Shown here: positions 40,769-48,759 of the stretch, piece after piece
How positions within the stretch are numbered: the stretch's first letter is position 1
How the letters are laid out: every line of letters begins with the position of its first letter
NCBI RefSeq assembly: GCF_003703835.1
Contig: NZ_RDQR01000002.1
Span: 62,001-126,000 of the forward strand
Reading direction: 5' to 3'
DNA length: 64,000 nt
Origin: Auritidibacter ignavus
GTDB lineage: Bacteria > Actinomycetota > Actinomycetes > Actinomycetales > Micrococcaceae
Position numbers and translations under genes: made by a program
The notes under the pieces: generated by a model
What the model was told of the DNA's origin: nothing
Database searches by the model: none
Seen by the model: only the letters and a program-made list of their open reading frames with translations

Positions 40769-42178
40769 ATGTCGACCACCCCTGAAACCGGCCAGAACGG
40801 TGAGCGCGAGATTTTCTTCAACGCTTTCGACATGAATTGCGTGGTGCACCAGTCCCCGGGGCTGTGGCGCCACCCGGAGGATCACGCCCGGGAATACAAC
40901 ACGATCGGCTACTGGACCAAGCTGGCCCAGATCTTGGAAAAGGGCCTGTTCGATGGGCTATTTATTGCCGATGTGCTCGGTCCCTACGACGTCTTTGAGG
41001 ACTCACCCCGGGCAGCGCTGAATTCCGGGGCCCAAGTGCCGGTCAACGACCCGTTCTTGCTGGTCTCGGCGATGGCCGCGGTGACCGAGAACCTCTCCTT
41101 TGGGGTCACCGCCGGTACCGCCTATGAGCACCCCTACCCCTTCGCTCGGCGACTGGCGACCTTGGATCATCTCACCGACGGCCGGATCGGGTGGAACGTG
41201 GTCACCGGGTATCTGCCCTCCGCGGCCCGCAATATGGGCAATGTCGATCAGATGGAACACGACGAGCGCTACGATCACGCCGATGAGTACATGGACGTGG
41301 TCTATAAGTTACTCAATGGCTCCTGGGAGCTCGATGCGGTGGTCGAGGATCGTGGCACCGGGGTGTTCACCGATCCGACCAAGGTGCATAATATCAACCA
41401 CCAGGGTCGGTACTTCTCCGTTCCCGGCACCGCGGTCACCGAGCCCTCCCCGCAACGGGTGCCATTGATTTTCCAGGCTGGTGCCTCCACCCGAGGTCGG
41501 GCGTTTGCCGGTAAGCACGCTGAAGCCTCCTTCATTAACTCGCCCACCCCACAGCTGATGAGCGCGACTGTGGAAAAGCTACGCCAGGCGGCAGTGGATG
41601 CCGGCCGTGACCCCTATGATCTGCGGATCTTCGCGATGCTGACGGTGATCACCGCAGCCACCGATGACGAGGCCCAGGCGAAGTTTGAAGACTACGCCAG
41701 CTACGCCGATGTGGAAGGCGCCCTGGTGCTGATGTCAGGCTGGATGGGCTTGGACCTGTCCACGTTCGATCTGGACGAGCCGCTGGGTGAGGTGGAATCA
41801 AACGCGATCCAGTCCACGGTGGAGACCTTCAAGCAGGCGTCGGGAGATGACGGGGAGTGGACCGTGCGCAAAATGGCCGAATGGGTCGGTGTGGGCGGCT
41901 TCGGCCCGGTCATCGTCGGCTCCGGCGAGACCGTGGCCCGGAAGATGATCCAGTGGCAGGATGAGACCGATATCGACGGGTTCAATTTAGCCTATGCGGT
42001 CACCCCAGGCACCTTCGAGGACATCGTCGAGTACGTGGTGCCACAGCTGCAGAAGCTGGGGCGGTACAAGACCGGCTACGCTCCGGGCACGTTGCGTCAG
42101 AAGCTGTTTGGTCAGGGCGATCACCTCAATGAACGCCACCACGGTTCCCAGTTCACGCCGGGATCTTTGCAGCGCTAG
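40769..42178 (+). CDS. LLM-class flavin monooxygenase, NtaA/SnaA/DszA family, second copy
   Basis: A 469-residue paralogue of the protein at 11842: FNAFDMNCVVHQSPGLWRHP, FDGLFIADVLGPYDVF, GVTAGTAYEHPYPFARR, IGWNVVTGYLPSAARNMG, LIFQAGASTRGRAFAGKHAEA and TDIDGFNLAYAV. ATG 40769 follows AAGGAG at the end of a SAM aptamer. The gene is separated from its DszC-like neighbour by 207 bp, whereas in the first copy the two genes overlap, so each component is controlled on its own here. FMNH2 must come from a reductase coded elsewhere. Confidence 0.88.
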   Translation: MSTTPETGQNGEREIFFNAFDMNCVVHQSPGLWRHPEDHAREYNTIGYWTKLAQILEKGLFDGLFIADVLGPYDVFEDSPRAALNSGAQVPVNDPFLLVSAMAAVTENLSFGVTAGTAYEHPYPFARRLATLDHLTDGRIGWNVVTGYLPSAARNMGNVDQMEHDERYDHADEYMDVVYKLLNGSWELDAVVEDRGTGVFTDPTKVHNINHQGRYFSVPGTAVTEPSPQRVPLIFQAGASTRGRAFAGKHAEASFINSPTPQLMSATVEKLRQAAVDAGRDPYDLRIFAMLTVITAATDDEAQAKFEDYASYADVEGALVLMSGWMGLDLSTFDLDEPLGEVESNAIQSTVETFKQASGDDGEWTVRKMAEWVGVGGFGPVIVGSGETVARKMIQWQDETDIDGFNLAYAVTPGTFEDIVEYVVPQLQKLGRYKTGYAPGTLRQKLFGQGDHLNERHHGSQFTPGSLQR

Positions 42179-42192
42179 GACCGCCAGACAGC

Positions 42193-42238
42193 AAACCGGC
42201 AGGGCCTCTCCCGCTGAGGGAGAAACCCTGCCGGTTTT
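42193..42238. terminator. Bidirectional terminator
   Basis: A 12-bp perfect stem AAACCGGCAGGG (42193-42204) with CCCTGCCGGTTT (42226-42237), with further pairing CTCCC/GGGAG in the loop, and TTTT at 42235-42238; between convergent genes. Confidence 0.85.
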
Positions 42239-42272
42239 CTCATGCCGTGTGGGACTCAGCGAGCCCCGGCCC

Positions 42273-44060
42273 TTACTGGTTGCGGTCCTTCTTGGGCACC
42301 TTGGGTAGCGGGGCCGAGCTAGTGCGGGCAGCCAGGGTACCGTGCTTGGCCCTGGGCTCGATCGTTTCCAGATCCAGGTACGGATCGCGCATGACCGGAG
42401 CCGGTTCTTCGGCCTCGGGCTCGACGACCACATCATCGGTGTTGAAGTCATCGTCGGCGTCACGACGGGCGTATTCCTCCGGTGGCAGGACTTTCTTCCA
42501 CTCGCGAGTCCGGATCTGGGGCAACTCACCGGCGTCCTCACGCAGGGCGCGGTAGAGCGCGTACATCTGGAAGTAGCCCATCACGAAGAATGGCAGACCG
42601 ACCAAGATAATGGTCTGTTCCAGTGCAGTCAGACCGCCCTCAGCGGAGAAGACCAGCAGGGTGGCGGTGATCAGACCGATGGCCACCGCCCAGAAGATGC
42701 GCTGGCCCAGCGGGTTGTAGTCCTCGTGACCGTTGGCCATGGTGTCGGTGACCAGTGCGGCCGAGTCGACCGAGGTAATGAAGAAGATCACCACGAGGAT
42801 GATGGCCAGGATCGACATCGGGTAGGACCACGGGTGGTGTTCCAGGAAGGCGAAGAGCGCGCCGGGGATGTCTCCCTCGTCGACCACGCGCTCGACCAGG
42901 CCACCGTCGCCATTGAGCTCGATATCGAAGGAACCGTAGCCGAAGATACCGAACCACAGGATGGAGAAGGCCGATGGAATAGCCAGCACACCGAGCACGA
43001 ACTGACGCACGGTGCGACCCTTGGAAATGCGGGCGATAAAGATTCCGACGAACGGCGACCAGGTGATGGTCCAGGCCCAGTAGAACACGGTCCAGGTGTT
43101 CTGCCAGCCGGTATTAGCGAAGGTGTCGTTCCACAGCGCCATTTCGGGCAGGTTGTGCAGGTAGCTTCCCAGGGACTCGAAGGTACCGCGCAACATGAAC
43201 AGGGTCGAACCGGTGATGAGCACGAAGATCAGCAGACCGATGGCCATCACGATGTTGATGTTGGAGAGCACTTTAATGCCCTTATCCAGCCCCAGCGACA
43301 CCGAGAGCAGAGCCACACCGGTGACCACACCGATAATGATCAGCTGCCAGCCAGCCGAGTTCGGCACACCGAAGAGCTGACCCAGACCACCGTTGATCTG
43401 CAGGGTACCCAGACCGATGGAAACTGCAACACCGAAGACGGTACCAACGATGGCCACCACGTCGATGAACTTACCGATCGGACCGTGGATTCTTTCACCC
43501 AGAATGGGCTGGAAGATCGAGGACACCCGTGGGGGCAGGTTGCGTTTGTGAATGAAGTAGGCGAAGCACAGTGCCGGCAGGGTGAAGATGGTCCAGGTGT
43601 GCAACGTGAAGTGATAGAAGGTGAAGTTCATCGCCTCCACGGCGGCCTCGTCGGTACCTGCCTCAATGCCCAGCGAGGGGCCACGTGGCGGATCACCGAA
43701 GTGGCTGACCGGTTCGGCCACACCCCAGAACATCAGAATCGAACCGATACCGGCCGCGAACAGCATCGCGAACCAGGCTAGACCGGAGTGCTCGGGCTTT
43801 TCGTCATTGGGGCCGAGCTTGACGCGACCGAACCGGCCAAGCGCGATGTAGATCAAGAACCCCAGGAAGACGGTCACACCTAGGACGTAGAACCAACCCA
43901 GGTTGGTCAGCAACCAATCGGAGGCGGTGGAGACTGCCCCGCCCAGTGGCTCGGTGAAGGCGATGGTGGCAATCACGAACAGAATGATGATCCCGGCGGA
44001 GGAAAAGAAAATCACCGGGGATGTTTTCAACTTTAACGCGTCGTGCAATTTGGTCAACAT
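42273..44060 (-). CDS. BCCT family transporter, second type
   Basis: A 595-residue, 12-helix BCCT transporter. FYWAWTITWSPFVGIFIARISKGRTVRQFVLG, FYHFTLHTWTIFTLPALCFAYF and VFFITSVDSAALVTD are diagnostic. The TM3 glycine stretch reads AAGIGSILMFWGVAEPV instead of the GMGIG form of the copy at 4470, a difference near the substrate/Na+ path that may mean another substrate. The ~75-residue acidic C-terminal tail (DADDDFNTDDVVVEPEAEEP) differs from the basic/acidic mix of the first. Single gene with a shared terminator. Confidence 0.9.
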   Translation of the reverse strand: MLTKLHDALKLKTSPVIFFSSAGIIILFVIATIAFTEPLGGAVSTASDWLLTNLGWFYVLGVTVFLGFLIYIALGRFGRVKLGPNDEKPEHSGLAWFAMLFAAGIGSILMFWGVAEPVSHFGDPPRGPSLGIEAGTDEAAVEAMNFTFYHFTLHTWTIFTLPALCFAYFIHKRNLPPRVSSIFQPILGERIHGPIGKFIDVVAIVGTVFGVAVSIGLGTLQINGGLGQLFGVPNSAGWQLIIIGVVTGVALLSVSLGLDKGIKVLSNINIVMAIGLLIFVLITGSTLFMLRGTFESLGSYLHNLPEMALWNDTFANTGWQNTWTVFYWAWTITWSPFVGIFIARISKGRTVRQFVLGVLAIPSAFSILWFGIFGYGSFDIELNGDGGLVERVVDEGDIPGALFAFLEHHPWSYPMSILAIILVVIFFITSVDSAALVTDTMANGHEDYNPLGQRIFWAVAIGLITATLLVFSAEGGLTALEQTIILVGLPFFVMGYFQMYALYRALREDAGELPQIRTREWKKVLPPEEYARRDADDDFNTDDVVVEPEAEEPAPVMRDPYLDLETIEPRAKHGTLAARTSSAPLPKVPKKDRNQ

Positions 44061-44408
44061 CGGTGCCTAAGCACTCCTGACAAGGTTGAGTAGATGATGA
44101 ACCGAGCCATCGGCCACGACCCAAGGGCGGGTATTCGTCGTCTCAGGCACGTTCAGGCCCTGGTTTTCAGGGCTGAGCTATACGATACAGAAGTAGGTGT
44201 TAAATGCAAGTGAATTAGGTGATATTGATGGTGACTCATAGATGAACAACGGCGTGACGGAGCCGTTATGACGACGTAACACGGGAGGTCTCAGGTTCTG
44301 GTGTGCTGTTGCTCTCGAGCATCACAACCGAGCCCGAACCCCCGCTCATTGAGGGATCCAGGCCCGGATATGACGGTGTATGACACGGCGGGTGAACGCC
44401 GGTGGTCA
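44061..44408. other. Intergenic stretch without a gene
   Basis: 348 bp between the BCCT gene start and the YtxH gene end. It should hold the BCCT promoter. I see an inverted repeat AACGGC...GCCGTT (44248-44267, 8-bp spacer), possibly an operator, and a CCCTG...CAGGG hairpin near 44158-44173. No credible ORF. Confidence 0.5.
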
Positions 44409-44792
44409 TCATGAGTTGGCGTGTGCACCGCCGGACGGCTTGGTGGTCTTGGAGGTGGAGTTCGACGTCGAGTTGGACGTGGTGTCGGAATCAGCGGATG
44501 TGCCGGTGTTCTCGGACTGGGCGGTCTCGGAGGTGTAACCGGTGGAGCTGTCGACGATGCCGGCGGCGGTTTCAGCAGCGTCGCCCAGAGCCGGAGACTT
44601 TTCCTTGACCACACTGGTCACCTTGGAGGTCACATCGTGTACCTGTTGCTGGGTCTTGGGGTCGGTCCAGAATTCCTGGGCCTGGCGGGCGATCTCCTCG
44701 GCCTGCTTGCGCCCCTCGCGGGAGCCCAAAAAGTACCCCGCGGCAGCACCGGCACCGAAGGTCAAGATGTTACGAAAGCTGAAAAGACCCAT
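44409..44792 (-). CDS. YtxH-like small membrane-associated protein
   Basis: ATG 44792 (MGLFSFRN) has AAGGAG 6 bp upstream; 127 residues. The N-terminal GAGAAAGYFLGSREGRKQAEEI segment, a Gly-rich short helix followed by an amphipathic helix, is typical of YtxH-type proteins. A helical stretch with QQQVHDVTSKVTSVV and a Ser/Thr/Asn-rich tail follow. Family members are small and linked to stress or envelope; the function is not known. Confidence 0.75.
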   Translation of the reverse strand: MGLFSFRNILTFGAGAAAGYFLGSREGRKQAEEIARQAQEFWTDPKTQQQVHDVTSKVTSVVKEKSPALGDAAETAAGIVDSSTGYTSETAQSENTGTSADSDTTSNSTSNSTSKTTKPSGGAHANS

Positions 44793-44940
44793 GTCATTCT
44801 CCTTTTTCTTCACCCGAGGTGGGGGTGATACGAAATGGTGGACACCCGATTTTCAAGCGAGGGTGCTCTCACTTCGATTCTTCCCTACGGCTGTAGCAAG
44901 GTCAATGTTCGACGTCTTCCCAGGACACGCAGGGCCGAAC

Positions 44941-46749
44941 TTAGTGCCTCAAGGCCTGCTCGAGCCACCAAGCGCCACCATCTGAGGCGATCTTGGCATC
45001 CACGATCAGCGGGGTGCCGGTCAGACGACCGTGCTCATCGGCGCTCACGGCGGTCTCGAGCCAATCGGTGACCTGGCTGAGGTCCTCGGCGACACGCACG
45101 GTGATCCCCCGGGCCCCGTAACCGATAGCGATCCGGGCGAAGTCGGTGTCGGGGAAGGTCACCGTGTTCCGGGCACTATCTTGCCCCGGTTGCAGGCCGA
45201 AGTGATGGAGCTCGGCCCCATAGGCGGCATCGTTATAGATGATCACGACCGCTGGGATGCGCAACCGAACCAGGGTCTCCAGTTCGGAGATGCCCATGGC
45301 GAATCCGCCATCGCCGGTGCCGAGGACCGGCATGCGGGTCGGTTCGGCGAAGGCAGCACCGACCAGCGTGCCCAGTCCCAGCCCGATGGACTGAAAGGCC
45401 TGGGTGAAACAGAATCCGCGCACGTCCGGAACGCGCAGATAGGCCACCGGGTAGCCCATGAAGTTTCCCGAATCGGTGGTCACCACGCGCTGTTCGGGCA
45501 ACAGCCGGTTGAGTTTGGTAGAGAGCACGCGGGGGTCAATACGGTCCTCGGTGCTCAGATCGCCACCGGCAAGGGGGACCTCGTTGAAGTATTTTGCCGA
45601 GAGCTTGGTACGCACGTGATCGGTGCGGTACCCGGTCACCGACGGTGTCTCGGAATGTTCCGCAGCGTCGTGGTGTAGGCGAGTTAGCTCGGCGTTGACG
45701 GCCTCCGCCACCGCAGCGGAATCAGCCACCAGGGTTTGGGAGACCTCTCGGAATTTCCCGATCGCCCACGGGGAATGGTCCACCTGGATCAGGGTGGCCT
45801 CGTCGTTAATCAGCTCCCCGTGGCGGGTGGTCCAGTCGTTCAGGGCACAACCAAAGGACAGCACCAGATCGGCTTGGGAGATGAGCTCGGCGGTCACCGG
45901 AGAGGAGAATCCACCGGAGATGCCCAGGTTCCACGGGTGTCCCTCGAAGAGTCCGTTGGCCACCGCGGAGGTGGTCAGCAGTGCCCCGGCGGTTTCGGCC
46001 AGAGCGATGATCTCGGTGCGGGCGTGCAACGCGCCCCGACCAGCCAGTACCACCGGGCGCTGGGCGTGAAATAAGGATTTGGCTGCTCGGGTCACCTGGG
46101 AAAGTTGCGGGATGGTGCCGGTGCGCGGGCCCCGGTGGGGGACTTGACGTTCGGCGGTGACCGGTTGGGTCTGCAGATCGATCGGTAAGTTCAGCACCAC
46201 GGTATGACGTCGGGCGAGATGTTGGAAGACCTCGTCAAGTACTGTCGCCACTTCATTGGGGTCACTGATGCGTAGCGGGGTGGCACCCACGGCTTCCACC
46301 AGGCTGAACTGGTCGATCTTGAAATTCGAGCCCACCGACTCCTGGGGTGTTTCAGCGGTGAGCACCAGCATGCCGGTGCCGGATTTGGCGGCTTCGGTCA
46401 GTCCGGTCAGGGTATTGGTCAGCCCGCACCCTTGGTGGACGCTGACCGCAGCGAACCCGGTGGGGTTCAGCTCGGGACGGACCTGTCGGGTTTCGGGGGA
46501 ATCGAGGCTGGCCAATCGGGTGTAGGCGTCGGCCATCGACGCGGCTGCTCCCTCGTGGCGGGCTGCGGTGAACTCGATCCCGGCGGCGATCAGCTGGTTG
46601 GTGAGATGAAAGTTCCCCGAGCCGACCACACCGAAGACGTGGGTCAGGCCGTGCTCGGCTAAGATCTCGGCCACACGTTGGACCAGAGTCGGCTGGGCGG
46701 GTGAGTCGTGCGGGGCGGGTTGGGGTTGTTGAGCTGGTTGTTCGGTCAT
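44941..46749 (-). CDS. Thiamine-pyrophosphate-dependent enzyme (acetolactate synthase/benzoylformate decarboxylase superfamily)
   Basis: A 602-residue TPP enzyme with the three-domain layout. Catalytic Glu in FTAARHEGAAASMADAY (Glu66), middle domain with RAAKSLFHAQRPVVLAGRGAL, and the TPP/Mg motif GTGDGGFAMGISELETLVRLRIPAVVIIYND. The sequence TQAFQSIGLGLGTLVGAAFAE precedes it. It is not obviously acetolactate synthase (no small subunit nearby). The ATG overlaps the stop of the cyclase-family hydrolase by 4 bp, so the two act together; a hydrolysis followed by 2-oxo-acid decarboxylation is plausible. Cytosolic. Confidence 0.82.
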   Translation of the reverse strand: MTEQPAQQPQPAPHDSPAQPTLVQRVAEILAEHGLTHVFGVVGSGNFHLTNQLIAAGIEFTAARHEGAAASMADAYTRLASLDSPETRQVRPELNPTGFAAVSVHQGCGLTNTLTGLTEAAKSGTGMLVLTAETPQESVGSNFKIDQFSLVEAVGATPLRISDPNEVATVLDEVFQHLARRHTVVLNLPIDLQTQPVTAERQVPHRGPRTGTIPQLSQVTRAAKSLFHAQRPVVLAGRGALHARTEIIALAETAGALLTTSAVANGLFEGHPWNLGISGGFSSPVTAELISQADLVLSFGCALNDWTTRHGELINDEATLIQVDHSPWAIGKFREVSQTLVADSAAVAEAVNAELTRLHHDAAEHSETPSVTGYRTDHVRTKLSAKYFNEVPLAGGDLSTEDRIDPRVLSTKLNRLLPEQRVVTTDSGNFMGYPVAYLRVPDVRGFCFTQAFQSIGLGLGTLVGAAFAEPTRMPVLGTGDGGFAMGISELETLVRLRIPAVVIIYNDAAYGAELHHFGLQPGQDSARNTVTFPDTDFARIAIGYGARGITVRVAEDLSQVTDWLETAVSADEHGRLTGTPLIVDAKIASDGGAWWLEQALRH

Positions 46750-47609
46750 CGGCGATCACCGTCTGAGCTGGAAGGACTGGCAGGGTGCTGGCCGGCCACG
46801 GCACCGGGGCGTTCAACGATCGCGAAGACGCGCGCCGGGGCGGCGGTGCCGTTTTTGATCGGCAATGGGGCGACGACGATCAACGCGCCGGTGGGTGGTA
46901 GCTGATCGAGGTTTTGGAGGGAGGTGACCCCATATTTATCGGCCCCGAGCAGGTAGTGGTGCACCGGGAAGGCCGGCTCGAATCCGGCAGCCAGGCCGGC
47001 ATCGATGCCGACGGTTTCAACTCCGAAACCGGAGACCTCCTCACGCTGGGAGAGCCATTCGGCGGCTGCGGGCGACACCCCGGGGGTGTGGGGGCCATGC
47101 TGGTCAGCGTTGAGGGATTTTTCGGGATCGCGGGCGTAGGCATCCCAGCCGGTGCGTAGTAACACCCAGCAGTTTGGCGGTAAGGGGCCGTGGGTGCGCT
47201 CCCACTGCTGAACGTCGGCAATCTCCAGGCACCAGTCGGGATCAGCCCGCGCCTCGGCGACGAAATCGAGGACCACGGCCGGACCAATCAGTCGGGTTGG
47301 GGCCAGCTCGTGGATGTGCTTGCCATCGCGACCGGTGATCCAGTGGGCGGGGGCATCGACGTGAGTGCCCACGTGTTCACCCATCCGGAAATTATGATGC
47401 GCCCACAACGGGGCCCGCTCATCGAAGGCGGCCACCGGCTCGAGGGAGAAGTCGTGCAAATTGATGTAGGGGGCGGGCAGGCGCAACACCGCAATATCGG
47501 CTGAGAGCTCGTTGGTGAGATCGATGATCTCCACCGTGCCTGTTGCCTGGGCCCGCACCAGGGCGTCGATCAGTGAGCCCTGGACCGGGGGTCGTTGGGA
47601 GTCGTTCAC
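46746..47609 (-). CDS. Cyclase-family metal-dependent hydrolase (kynurenine formamidase/isatin hydrolase-like)
   Basis: A 287-residue protein starting at GTG 47609. The metal-binding signature HVGTHVDAPAH (His79-His89; pattern HxGTHxDxPxH) defines the family. Members hydrolyse N-formylkynurenine, isatin or related amides or lactams with Mn or Zn. It overlaps the TPP enzyme gene by 4 bp. Substrate not deducible; a tryptophan- or indole-derived compound is one option, considered under findings. Confidence 0.82.
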   Translation of the reverse strand: MNDSQRPPVQGSLIDALVRAQATGTVEIIDLTNELSADIAVLRLPAPYINLHDFSLEPVAAFDERAPLWAHHNFRMGEHVGTHVDAPAHWITGRDGKHIHELAPTRLIGPAVVLDFVAEARADPDWCLEIADVQQWERTHGPLPPNCWVLLRTGWDAYARDPEKSLNADQHGPHTPGVSPAAAEWLSQREEVSGFGVETVGIDAGLAAGFEPAFPVHHYLLGADKYGVTSLQNLDQLPPTGALIVVAPLPIKNGTAAPARVFAIVERPGAVAGQHPASPSSSDGDRR

Positions 47610-47721
47610 AACTTGACCCTACTACGGCTGACGTGAGTGTGTCAGGACCTGTCAGGGTTGTGCCGGTCCACGGTGGTGCGCCAACAGTCGCGCACGCCTC
47701 AGGCAGCCGGCCGACAGAGCC

Positions 47722-48750
47722 TCAACCCCACGCGGCGATGAGTTGTTTGTCGACGGCGAGCCGGTCGGCGGGGTCGAAGATGCCACCGGTGAGGAGCACC
47801 TCATCGGCCTGGTAGAATTCCGCCAGCTCACGCACCCGGGCGGCCACGGTCTCGGGGGTGCCGGCCAGGCCTTGAGCGAGGTGCTCATCGGTGTGCGCAC
47901 GTTCGCGGGCGGTGGCGTGATCCAGGGCGTGGCGGACCTCTGTGGGATCATCCAAGGGCGGGAAGGCGCCCACGTTCCGGGAGCGGGCCATCGCCCAGGC
48001 CTCGGAGAGCAACAGGTCGTGGGCGTGGGCTTCCGTCTCGGCTACTGCCACGTTGAGGGATAAAATCACCCGGGGTTGCTGGTTGCGGTGCGGATCGGGG
48101 ACAAACTCATCCCGATAGGCGGCCAGTTCGTCGCGGTGGGCTACGGAGAACTGGGGGAGGGCCGGTCCGCCGATCACCACACCGGCCCCCACCTCGGCGG
48201 CAGTGGCCACCGAACGCTTTGAGGCGAGCACAAACAACGGGGTGGCTGCCTCATTCGGTGGTTGCAGGGTGATCTCAGCAGTCCCGTTCAACAAAGCGAT
48301 GATCTCGCGCAGTTGCTCAGGGAAATGGTAGCGGTCGGCATGTTGTTGGTGGAGTGCGCGACGGATTGGGGCCGTGAAGCCGACCGAGGAGCCCAGCCCG
48401 ATATCGATCCGGGAGGAGAACAGGGCCTCCAGGGTGCTGATGTACTCGGCGGCCACGAGGGGCTGATGGCTAGGAGTCATGATCCCACCGGAGCCGATCC
48501 GGATGGTCTGGGTAGCTTGGGCGATGGCGGCCATCAGCACGGCGGGGGTGGATCCGGCGATGCCGGGGACCGCGTGGTGTTCGGCGACCCAAAACCGGTG
48601 GTACCCCAGAGTTTCGGCGTGTTGGGCGCGGGTGATGACGTCATGCAGGACCGCACCGGCTGAGGAGCCAGTTCGCGTATTGGCCCGATCCAGGATGGAC
48701 AGAGGCAGGGATGTCTGCCTCGGTGGGGATATTGGCTCTGCACAGGTCAT
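47722..48750 (-). CDS. LLM-class flavin monooxygenase, MsnO8 family
   Basis: A 342-residue luciferase-like protein: LPLSILDRANTRTGSSAGAVLHDVI at the start, RFWVAEHHAVPGIAGSTPAVL, IRIGSGGIMTPSHQPLVAAE, IDIGLGSSVGFTAPIRRAL and LAGTPETVAARVRELAE. Single TIM-barrel domain using flavin and O2. The subfamily is poorly characterised. It lies 112 bp upstream of the cyclase/TPP pair in the same direction and could join that pathway. No SAM aptamer is present, unlike the DszA-like genes. Confidence 0.82.
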   Translation of the reverse strand: MTCAEPISPPRQTSLPLSILDRANTRTGSSAGAVLHDVITRAQHAETLGYHRFWVAEHHAVPGIAGSTPAVLMAAIAQATQTIRIGSGGIMTPSHQPLVAAEYISTLEALFSSRIDIGLGSSVGFTAPIRRALHQQHADRYHFPEQLREIIALLNGTAEITLQPPNEAATPLFVLASKRSVATAAEVGAGVVIGGPALPQFSVAHRDELAAYRDEFVPDPHRNQQPRVILSLNVAVAETEAHAHDLLLSEAWAMARSRNVGAFPPLDDPTEVRHALDHATARERAHTDEHLAQGLAGTPETVAARVRELAEFYQADEVLLTGGIFDPADRLAVDKQLIAAWG

Positions 48751-48759
48751 CTCTCTAGC

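Noticed and set aside
42342-43781. 479-residue plus-strand ORF opposite the second BCCT gene
   Set aside because: Gln/Asp/His-rich antisense product with no hydrophobic or domain pattern; the BCCT reading is unambiguous.
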